The notes under the pieces: generated by a model
What the model saw: the letters and a program-made list of their open reading frames with translations, nothing else
Databases searched by the model: none
Told to the model about the DNA's origin: nothing
Origin: Deltaproteobacteria bacterium
Lineage (GTDB): Bacteria; Myxococcota_A; UBA796; UBA9615
Direction: 5' to 3'
NCBI GenBank assembly: GCA_023954745.1
Contig: JAGSHC010000037.1
Location: 1 to 35,426, forward strand
Length of the DNA: 35,426 bases
Made by a program: the position numbers and the translations under genes
Part shown: positions 24,368-30,795 of the stretch, in pieces
Position numbering within the stretch: position 1 is the stretch's first letter
Layout: the number at the start of each line of letters is the position of its first letter

Positions 24368-26610
24368 TGGAGATGAGCCCACGTGTGGGCCTGAGGGCAC
24401 GCCAGTCCGTCGCCGCCTTGTTCCAGATCCTGCTCTTCGGGGGCGCTTGGGGGCTCGCGTTCGGAGTGCGCTTCGACTTCCAGGTCCCGCCCCACTACGA
24501 GGACCTGCTCCTTGCCACCTGGGGCATTGCCGCCCTGGTCAAGGGGTTCGCGTTCCTCGTCTTCCGCCTGCATCGCCACTGGTGGCGCTACGCCGGCGTG
24601 CGCGACCTCGAAGCCATCATCAAGTCGGTGGTGGCCTCGTTCGGGTTGCTCCTGATCATCTTCTTCCTCCTCGACCCCGGCGAAGGCCTGAGTGTCCCGC
24701 GAGGGATCTTCGTCCTCGACCTGCTCTTGTCGGTCTTCTTCCTCGGCGGACTGCGCCTCCTGGGCCGAGTGAGCCGCGGCCGCATCACGGGCCTGCTCGC
24801 GGGTCGTGACCGTCAGCGCATCGCCATCTTCGGCGCGGGGGACTCCGCCGAGCAGCTGATGCGGGAGATTGACCGCAACCCCTCGATGCAGCAGCGGGTG
24901 GTCGCCCTGTTCGACGACGACGTCGCGCTGCGCGGGACCCGCGTCCAGGGAGTGGCGGTGGTCGGCCCCACCGAGGACTTTGCTCCATTCGCTGCCGTCC
25001 GCACGGTCGACGAGGTGGTCATCGCGACCCCGCGAGCCTCCGGCGCGGACATCCAGCGCATGGTGGCCGTGTGCCGACGCGCGGGGACGCCAGCGCGTGT
25101 CCTGCCCGCCATCGGCGACCTGCTGGACGGACGAGTGTCCTGGAGCAAGCTGCGGGAGGTCGACATCCACGACATCCTGGGTCGCAAGCCCGTGGAGCTC
25201 GACAGCGAGGTGGTCAGCGGCCTGCTCGAAGGCAAGACCGTGCTCATCACCGGCGGCGGCGGCAGCATCGGCTCCGAGCTCGTCCGCCAGATCGCTGCCT
25301 GGGCGCCCCGGCGGATCCTCGCGTTGGATCAGTCCGAGAACCCCATCTTCGAGCTGCAGAAGTCGCTCAAGACCCACGGGATCACGACCCCGGTGGTCCC
25401 CATCATCGCCGACGTCTGCGATCGCGCCCGGATGGAGGCGGTCTTCCGCAAGTGGATGCCTCAGGTGGTGCTGCACGCCGCAGCCCACAAGCATGTGCCC
25501 CTGATGGAGGAGAACCCCGCCGAAGCCGTGCACAACAACGTGTTCGGCACGAGAAACGTCGCGCGGTTGGCGGGCCAGTTCGAGTCGACCCACTTCGTCA
25601 TGATCTCGACCGACAAGGCCGTGAACCCCACGTCCGTCATGGGCGCCACCAAGCGCCTGGCCGAGCTCATCGTCCAGGAGATGACGGCGGCCCATCCGAA
25701 GACGCGCTTCGTCAGCGTGCGCTTCGGCAACGTGCTCGGGTCGAACGGCTCCGTCGTCCCCATCTTCAAGGAGCAGATCGCCCGCGGCGGTCCGGTGACC
25801 GTGACCCACCCGGACATGATGCGGTACTTCATGACCATCCCCGAGGCGTCCCAGTTGGTGCTGGAGGCCGCCGGACTCGGCGAGGGCGGCGAGGTCTTCA
25901 TCCTCGACATGGGCGAGCCCATTCGCATCGTCGACATGGCGCGAGAGCTCATCCGCCTCAGCGGCCTCGAGCCCGACGAAGACATCAAGATCGAGTTCAC
26001 GGGTACCCGCCCGGGAGAGAAGCTCTTCGAGGAGCTGTCTCTGGAGGGTGAAGGCGCCCAGAAGACCCACCACCCGAAGGTCTTCGTGGGCACCGTGCGA
26101 CGCCTGGATCCGAAGCTCCTCGAGAGTGGCCTGCTGCGCATGGAGGCCATCGTCTTCTTCGGCGGGCTCCTCGACCGGGGCAGGTGCTGCGGCCGGCGCG
26201 GAGACGGCCGCTGGGGCCGCCGGGACCGGAGCTGCAGCGGGAGCCTTCGCTGCGACGGACGCGGCGGGGATGTTGCGACGGAAGCGGTAGTTTCGCACCG
26301 CATTGACCGTGACACCTGCCTTATCGGCGATTTCCGCGTCTGGGACCTTGCCAAGGAGCTCCAGGTACGGGGCGATGCTCGAACGCCCCGGGCCCCTGCG
26401 GGTGCCCGTCTTGGCCTTCTTCTTAGGCGCCTTGATGTTCAAGGCGCGACGCTGGCGGGCCACTGTCTGCGTGGAGACTCCCGCCAGGCCAGCAATCTCT
26501 GCGTCGGGCACCTTGCCGAGCATATCCTTGTAGGGGGCGAGCTTCTCGGTGGACGACCTGGGGCCGTCGCCATCGGTCTGCTTGGGCGCAGGGGGGCGTC
26601 CCCTTCGTGA
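24364..26610 (+). CDS. CapD/FlaA1/PglF-like nucleoside-diphosphate-sugar 4,6-dehydratase with abnormal C-terminus
   Basis: Start ATG overlaps the upstream stop (ATGA). Residues about 12-125 hold four membrane helices. A CoA-binding-like Rossmann part follows ('AIFGAGDSAEQLM'), then a short-chain dehydrogenase domain from about 290 ('VLITGGGGSIGSELV', 'HAAAHKHVPLME') with the family signature 'STDKAVNPTSVMGATKR' (Lys about 418 and 429) and 'GTRPGEKLFEELS'. Natural similarity continues to about residue 595 (26148, '...GLLRMEA'). The remaining 153 residues are Arg/Gly/Cys-rich and are simply the complement of the HTH gene below, so the normal tail (which usually runs on to a VPEY-like end) is missing. 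All catalytic parts are present. Whether the chimeric product is real depends on the junction near 26148. Confidence 0.85.
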   Translation: MMEMSPRVGLRARQSVAALFQILLFGGAWGLAFGVRFDFQVPPHYEDLLLATWGIAALVKGFAFLVFRLHRHWWRYAGVRDLEAIIKSVVASFGLLLIIFFLLDPGEGLSVPRGIFVLDLLLSVFFLGGLRLLGRVSRGRITGLLAGRDRQRIAIFGAGDSAEQLMREIDRNPSMQQRVVALFDDDVALRGTRVQGVAVVGPTEDFAPFAAVRTVDEVVIATPRASGADIQRMVAVCRRAGTPARVLPAIGDLLDGRVSWSKLREVDIHDILGRKPVELDSEVVSGLLEGKTVLITGGGGSIGSELVRQIAAWAPRRILALDQSENPIFELQKSLKTHGITTPVVPIIADVCDRARMEAVFRKWMPQVVLHAAAHKHVPLMEENPAEAVHNNVFGTRNVARLAGQFESTHFVMISTDKAVNPTSVMGATKRLAELIVQEMTAAHPKTRFVSVRFGNVLGSNGSVVPIFKEQIARGGPVTVTHPDMMRYFMTIPEASQLVLEAAGLGEGGEVFILDMGEPIRIVDMARELIRLSGLEPDEDIKIEFTGTRPGEKLFEELSLEGEGAQKTHHPKVFVGTVRRLDPKLLESGLLRMEAIVFFGGLLDRGRCCGRRGDGRWGRRDRSCSGSLRCDGRGGDVATEAVVSHRIDRDTCLIGDFRVWDLAKELQVRGDARTPRAPAGARLGLLLRRLDVQGATLAGHCLRGDSRQASNLCVGHLAEHILVGGELLGGRPGAVAIGLLGRRGASPS
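26146..26160. other. Probable rearrangement or assembly junction
   Basis: Two convergent genes both depart from normal family sequence at this point: the plus-strand dehydratase after its LLRMEA segment and the minus-strand HTH gene after its acidic linker. Gene content also changes here from polysaccharide synthesis to general functions. No transposon ends or long inverted repeat are visible at the site. Confidence 0.6.
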
Positions 26611-26775
26611 ACGGGGTCCTGGGGGGGCCGGGCTACGAACGATCCCGTTGCGCTTGAGGGCGTTGTTGATGGCGCCGGGGGTCGCGCCAAACAGCTCGGA
26701 CAGCTCTCTGAGCGAGTACTCATCCTTCTTCGCCACGAGATCTGGCCACCAATCCATCTGTTCAAGTTTGCGCAT
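26146..26775 (-). pseudogene. Tandem-HTH DNA-binding protein, 3' end lost at junction
   Basis: ATG at 26775 (AGGAG 10 nt upstream). The first about 47 residues form one HTH ('YSLRELSELFGATPGAINNALKRN'). Two related modules follow at about 76-117 and 131-171, sharing 'LGKVPDAEIA' and 'AGV' and each ending in a basic helix. Lys/Arg/Pro-rich linkers separate them, and an Ala/Pro-rich stretch leads to 'EEPAEEDDG'. From there the frame runs on as antisense of the dehydratase for 684 more codons to 24094, which is not natural protein sequence. The real C-terminal part is therefore missing. Probably a DNA-binding regulator; target unknown. Confidence 0.7.
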
Positions 26776-26930
26776 GATGAGGGGACTCCTGAAATAGGGC
26801 AGCAAGAAACCGTCTGCAGGCAGTCAAACGCCCTTGCTGTGTGAGGAACTACCACAGACAATACCTACATGCCACAAACGTCAGGCTTACATCCGAGTTA
26901 CATGACATGCCGTCCGGTGGGCGGGTGGAA

Positions 26931-26959
26931 TTGCCTGTGTGCGCTTCTGGCGCTACCCT
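26931..26959 (+). promoter_or_regulatory. Sigma70-like promoter, apparently leaderless
   Basis: TTGCCT (26931-26936), a 17-nt spacer and TACCCT (26954-26959) end 7 nt before the ATG at 26967. No ribosome-binding site is present. The -10 box is identical to that at 21200. Confidence 0.5.
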
Positions 26960-26966
26960 CCGGCGA

Positions 26967-27767
26967 ATGCCCTCAGCCCCACCATGGACACCGGTATCGC
27001 TGACGACCCGCCTTGGGTTGTTGGTGGTCATCGGGATCTCTGGCGGAGCAACTGCGCTTGCTCAAGACATGCCCCAGGCGGAGGACAGCCCCGCTTCGAC
27101 GCGCTCGCAGGCCGATGCGCCCGTGAACCCGTCAGGGCAGGAAGGGCAGGAAGCGCTGGACGCTGCGGTCAGCCTTTACATCGAAGGTAAGAATGCTGAG
27201 GCGCGAAACGCGCTGTTGAGGATCGTTTCCGACGAGCGGCGCAGCGCTGAGCTGCTCCAGGAGACTCGCCTGTGGTTGGGTGAAATCGAGTATGTGATGG
27301 GTGAGTTCCAGGCAGCCGAAGACACCTACCTGGCGGCCCTCACCTATGAGCCGGAGCTCAGACTCGACCCGTTCAGGCATCCGCCAGACGTGGTGGCGTT
27401 CTTCAACGCCGTTCGCGCCGCAACGGAGGTCAAGGAGACGCCCCCACCGCCTCCGCCGCCCCCTCCTGTTCATGTGCCTGCTGAGGCCTGGCGATACCTG
27501 GTGCCCGGCGGCCTGCAACTTCACAACGAGCAGCCGGTCTGGGCCAGCGTCACCATCGCCAGCGTGGCGGGCATGGGCGGCGGCGCGCTCGGTCTGCGCC
27601 TGTGGCTGCAGTCTCAAGACGCCGACAAGGACCTGTGGGGCCTGCAGCTGCACGCTGAGAACGAGGAGCAGCAGCGCTTGCTGGAGCCCGAGCTGCAACG
27701 CCTCAAGAGCCTGCGGGTGATCCAGAACACGCTGGGCTTCTCGGCCCTGGGGGTTTGGGGCTTCTAG
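26967..27767 (+). CDS. TPR-containing exported membrane protein, probably cut short by an amber codon
   Basis: The 266-residue product starts with a signal-like segment (basic then 'LGLLVVIGISGGATALAQ'), so it is exported. A TPR-like helical pair follows ('AVSLYIEGKNAEARNALLRI', 'LGEIEYVMGEFQAAEDTYLA'), then 'DPFRHPPDVVAFFNAVR', a run of nine prolines at about 160-168, and two hydrophobic segments near the end. Proteins of this outline (TPR, Pro-rich, membrane tail) are common in Myxococcota and their function is unknown. The ATG at 26967 is chosen because of the signal peptide and the promoter just before it; upstream in-frame codons look non-coding. The TAG at 27765-27767 is followed in frame by 29 more protein-like codons ending at 27857. 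Confidence 0.72.
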   Translation: MPSAPPWTPVSLTTRLGLLVVIGISGGATALAQDMPQAEDSPASTRSQADAPVNPSGQEGQEALDAAVSLYIEGKNAEARNALLRIVSDERRSAELLQETRLWLGEIEYVMGEFQAAEDTYLAALTYEPELRLDPFRHPPDVVAFFNAVRAATEVKETPPPPPPPPPVHVPAEAWRYLVPGGLQLHNEQPVWASVTIASVAGMGGGALGLRLWLQSQDADKDLWGLQLHAENEEQQRLLEPELQRLKSLRVIQNTLGFSALGVWGF

Positions 27768-27857
27768 GTGGCCCAGGGTGCGGTTCGTGCTGCGCCCGAC
27801 AGGCCAGCGCAGGTGGTTCTGACGCCTCAGGGGGCGGCGCTGACCCTGCGCTGGTAG
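27768..27857 (+). other. In-frame continuation after the amber codon
   Basis: Directly after TAG (27765-27767) the same frame gives 29 codons ending in a second TAG. The peptide ends 'VVLTPQGAALTLRW', with alternating hydrophobic residues and a terminal aromatic, as expected for the end of such envelope proteins. A single base change (TAG for TGG) would restore one continuous gene. No start codon context supports separate translation. Confidence 0.45.
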
Positions 27858-27914
27858 CCGTCCGGTGGGTCGATGTTAAGGTGGCCGCGACCGCAGGCCC
27901 CTGGAGCGTCGCAC

Positions 27915-29690
27915 ATGTTCGTCCGCTGCACCGACCCAGTGAGCCGAACCACCCAGGACATCGCGCTGCGGAAGCCCATCGTGTCCATCGGGCGCGCGCA
28001 GGGCAACGACATCGTGCTCACCGACCCCGCGGTGGCCCCCTCCCACGCCAACCTGGTGCGCAAGGCCTCCCATGTGACGGTCATGCTGCTCGACCGCTCC
28101 CACGAGATCTACGTCAACGGCCGCAGGGCTCGTCACGCAGACCTCAAGGCTGGAGACCGCCTGCTGGTGGGGCGCTTCGAGTTGACCCTGCTGGACGGCG
28201 AGCCCAAGCCCCAGGGCGCAGAGCAGCTCAGCCCCGACGAGCAGGTACGGACCCTCGCGCGGCTCGTGGACTTCTCACAGCAGCTCATGGAGGACAGCTC
28301 ACCCGGGAAGCTGTTCAAGGTGCTGCTCAAGGCTGTGGTCGAGCTGACCGAAGCCGAGAAGGGCTTCGTCATCTTCTTCAAGGACGGCGAACGGCACCTG
28401 GCGGCCACCTACAACGTGGGCAAGGAGACCCTCGACCTGTCCAGGGTCTCCGACTCCATCATCGACCGGGTGGTCAAAGCACGCGAGCCGCTGATCGTCT
28501 CTGACGCCATGCAGGACAGCCGCTTTGGCCGCGCCAAGAGCGTGGTTGACCTGCGCCTGTCGTCGGTGATGTGCGTGCCGCTCATCTACCGAAAGGACCT
28601 GCTCGGGGTGCTGTATCTGGGCAACGACTCGGTCACGCACCTGTTCGACCAGGGCAAGCTCGCGCTGCTCCAGGTGTTCTCGGCGCAGGCCTCGATGATC
28701 GTGCACACCGCGTTGATGCTCAACGAGCTCAAGGTGAGCAACAAGAACCTGCGAGACCAGCTGCGCAGCGCGTCTCAGGGTGACATGATCGGCTCTTGTG
28801 CGCCGATGAAGCAGGTCTTCAAGGTGATTCGGCGCATCGCGCCCACCGATCTGTCCGCGCTGGTGCTGGGAGAGACAGGCACAGGCAAGGAGCTGGTGGC
28901 CCAGGAGGTGCACCGCCTGTCTCCGCGGTCCAGAAAGGCCTTCATCAGCATCAACTGCGGGGCCATTCCGGAGAACCTGCTGGAGTCTGAGCTCTTCGGA
29001 CACAAGAAGGGCTCCTTCACCGGCGCGGTGGCCGACAAGCTCGGCAAGTTCGAGGCTGCAGACGGCGGCACCCTCTTCCTGGATGAGATCGGCGAGATGC
29101 CGATGAACCTGCAGGTGAAGCTGCTCCGGGTGCTGCAGGACCGGGTGATTGAGCGGGTCGGGGAGTTTGAAGGCCGGCCCATCGACATTCGGGTGGTGGC
29201 GGCGACCAACAAGGACCTCGAAGAGGAGATCCGGGCGGGGCGCTTCAGAGAGGACCTCTTCTACCGCCTCAACGAGGTGACCCTGCAGTTGCCTCCCCTG
29301 AGAGACCGCGGCGACGACATCGTGCAGCTTGGCCAGTACATGCTCAGCAGATACGCGGTGCGCTACAGCTCGAAGGTGCGGGGGTTCACGAACGCCACCA
29401 CCATGGCCCTCAAGAACTACTACTGGCCGGGCAACGTGCGCCAGCTGGAGAACCGGGTCAAGAAGGCGGTCATCATGAGCGACCGCGCTCTGCTCACCCC
29501 GGAGGACATGGGTCTGTCCAAGGGCACCAAGCGCCACGTGAAGCCCCTGGCCGAGGCCGAAGAGGACTTCAAAAAGAGCTACATCAAGGAAGTGCTCGAT
29601 CTGAACAACTGGAACAAGGCGCAGACTGCCCGAGACCTGGGCGTCGACCCCCGCACCATCTTCCGGTACATCGAGAAGTTCGATGATTGA
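27915..29690 (+). CDS. FHA-GAF-sigma54 activator (enhancer-binding protein)
   Basis: The 591-residue regulator has an N-terminal FHA domain (about 20-90; 'VSIGRAQGND', 'SHANLV', 'YVNGRR'), a GAF domain (about 130-270), an AAA+ sigma54-interaction domain and a C-terminal Fis-type HTH ('NKAQTARDLGVDPRTIFRYI'). Walker A is GETGTGKE (about 318-325) and Walker B GGTLFLDEIGE (about 384-394). The sigma54-contact loop reads GSFTGA (366-371), a known functional variant of GAFTGA. By family it responds to a phosphothreonine-bearing partner through FHA and to a small ligand through GAF, then opens sigma54 promoters. GGAG lies 8 nt before the ATG. The next gene overlaps its last 8 nt. Such FHA-type activators are abundant in myxobacteria. 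Confidence 0.93.
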   Translation: MFVRCTDPVSRTTQDIALRKPIVSIGRAQGNDIVLTDPAVAPSHANLVRKASHVTVMLLDRSHEIYVNGRRARHADLKAGDRLLVGRFELTLLDGEPKPQGAEQLSPDEQVRTLARLVDFSQQLMEDSSPGKLFKVLLKAVVELTEAEKGFVIFFKDGERHLAATYNVGKETLDLSRVSDSIIDRVVKAREPLIVSDAMQDSRFGRAKSVVDLRLSSVMCVPLIYRKDLLGVLYLGNDSVTHLFDQGKLALLQVFSAQASMIVHTALMLNELKVSNKNLRDQLRSASQGDMIGSCAPMKQVFKVIRRIAPTDLSALVLGETGTGKELVAQEVHRLSPRSRKAFISINCGAIPENLLESELFGHKKGSFTGAVADKLGKFEAADGGTLFLDEIGEMPMNLQVKLLRVLQDRVIERVGEFEGRPIDIRVVAATNKDLEEEIRAGRFREDLFYRLNEVTLQLPPLRDRGDDIVQLGQYMLSRYAVRYSSKVRGFTNATTMALKNYYWPGNVRQLENRVKKAVIMSDRALLTPEDMGLSKGTKRHVKPLAEAEEDFKKSYIKEVLDLNNWNKAQTARDLGVDPRTIFRYIEKFDD

Positions 29691-30147
29691 GGTGCTGGCG
29701 CTGCTCTGTGGCGCTGCGTTGGCGGGCCCGCCCATCACCCGCCCCGTGTATGAAGCCCCTGGCGAAGTTGCGGAGATGAGCATTCAGCAGCTCGCCCTTG
29801 AGCTGCGCACCGAAGCCGGCCCAGACAAACGCATGGCCAGCCGCGAGCTGCTGCGCCTGGTTCGCTACACCACCTCACGCGCCGACAAGGCCCGCCCAGG
29901 TGGCATGTCCCACACCGAGGCCCTGCTCACTCTGGGCGAGCTGAACGCCGAGGTTGTTCCGGCCTGCATCCGGGGGCTCTCGGACCCTTCACTGGTGCGC
30001 CCCTGCGCGGTCATGCTCGGTCTGCTCGAAGACCCTGCTGCGCTGCCCGGGCTGCAGCTGCTCTCCGCAGGTGAGCTCAAGCGCCGCGACGCCAGGGCGG
30101 TCGACAAGGCGGTGGGCCGCATAAAGGCCGCCACGGAGGCCCAATGA
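29683..30147 (+). CDS. Small exported HEAT-like repeat protein
   Basis: The 154-residue protein begins with a short hydrophobic signal-like segment ('VLALLCGAALAGP'). The rest is helical: 'SIQQLALELRTE', 'MASRELLRLVRYTT', 'TLGELNAEVVPACIRGLSDPSLVRPCAVMLGLLED', resembling HEAT/armadillo-type repeats. No catalytic motif is seen and I do not recognise a named family. It overlaps the sigma54 activator by 8 nt and coaE by 4 nt (ATGA), so it is translated as part of that operon. The short signal and the Cys at residue 9 leave open whether it is exported or a lipoprotein. Confidence 0.7.
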   Translation: MIEVLALLCGAALAGPPITRPVYEAPGEVAEMSIQQLALELRTEAGPDKRMASRELLRLVRYTTSRADKARPGGMSHTEALLTLGELNAEVVPACIRGLSDPSLVRPCAVMLGLLEDPAALPGLQLLSAGELKRRDARAVDKAVGRIKAATEAQ

Positions 30148-30740
30148 TCACAATCGGCCTGACGGGTGGAATCGCCACTGGCAAGTCCACTGTGGCGGAC
30201 ATCCTGCGCAAAGAGCTGAGCGTGCCGGTCATCGACGCCGACCAGGTGTCACGACATGTCGTGGAGCCCGGCAGACCCGCCCTCGCGGAGATTGTGCACC
30301 ACTTCGGCGTCGACATGCTCACGCCCACCGGGGAGCTGGACCGAAAGGCGCTCGGTGCCGTTGTGATGGGCAACGACGAGGCCCGGGCGCACCTGGAGCG
30401 CATCACCCACCCGCGAATCCGCGAGGAGATTGAAGCCCGCCTCACGGCGCTGGAGGCGACAGGCGCCGCGGTCGCGGTGGTCGAGGCCGCGCTGATGGTC
30501 GAAACGGGCAGCTATGCCCTGTATGACCGGCTGCTTGTCGTGAGCTGCGAGCCGCAGCGCCAGCTGCATCGCCTGATGCAGAGAAACCACCTCAATGAGA
30601 CCACGGCCCGCGCCTGGATCTCCTCTCAGCTGCCGCTTGAGGACAAAGAACGACTGGCCCACGCTGTCATTCGCAACGACGGCGACCGCGACGCGCTCAC
30701 CAGCAGGACACTGGAGGTCTGGCACACCCTCGAGTTCTGA
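30144..30740 (+). CDS. coaE: Dephospho-CoA kinase
   Basis: The 198-residue length is typical. The P-loop is at residues 8-16 (GGIATGKST). 'VIDADQVSRHVVEPG' carries the substrate-contacting Asp, and the family segments 'LDRKALGAVVM', 'ITHPRIREEI', 'LLVVSCEPQRQLHRLMQRN' and 'AHAVIRNDGD' follow in order. It catalyses the last step of coenzyme A synthesis, phosphorylating the ribose 3'-hydroxyl. The ATG overlaps the upstream stop (ATGA), so expression is tied to the sigma54-activator operon, an odd partner for a housekeeping gene. Confidence 0.95.
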   Translation: MITIGLTGGIATGKSTVADILRKELSVPVIDADQVSRHVVEPGRPALAEIVHHFGVDMLTPTGELDRKALGAVVMGNDEARAHLERITHPRIREEIEARLTALEATGAAVAVVEAALMVETGSYALYDRLLVVSCEPQRQLHRLMQRNHLNETTARAWISSQLPLEDKERLAHAVIRNDGDRDALTSRTLEVWHTLEF

Positions 30741-30795
30741 ACAATGCGGGTACTTTCAAGGGGCCGGCACTGTGCGGCATGACGAGGTCCGCCAC

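Noticed and set aside
24094-26145. Continuation of the HTH frame through the dehydratase gene
   Set aside because: It is the reverse complement of a clearly conserved dehydratase and shows no domain of its own; treated as a result of the junction, not a gene.
26907-26936. Sigma54 promoter before the TPR gene (TTGC in a GG-rich stretch)
   Set aside because: The required GG-N10-GC spacing is not met; the sigma70-like pair fits better.
28299-29783. Minus-strand 494-codon frame over the sigma54 activator
   Set aside because: Antisense shadow of a gene with all AAA+ motifs intact.
30763-30778. Possible hairpin terminator between coaE and the GT-C gene
   Set aside because: The stem is six base pairs with a bulge and a 3-nt loop, and no T-run follows on either strand.
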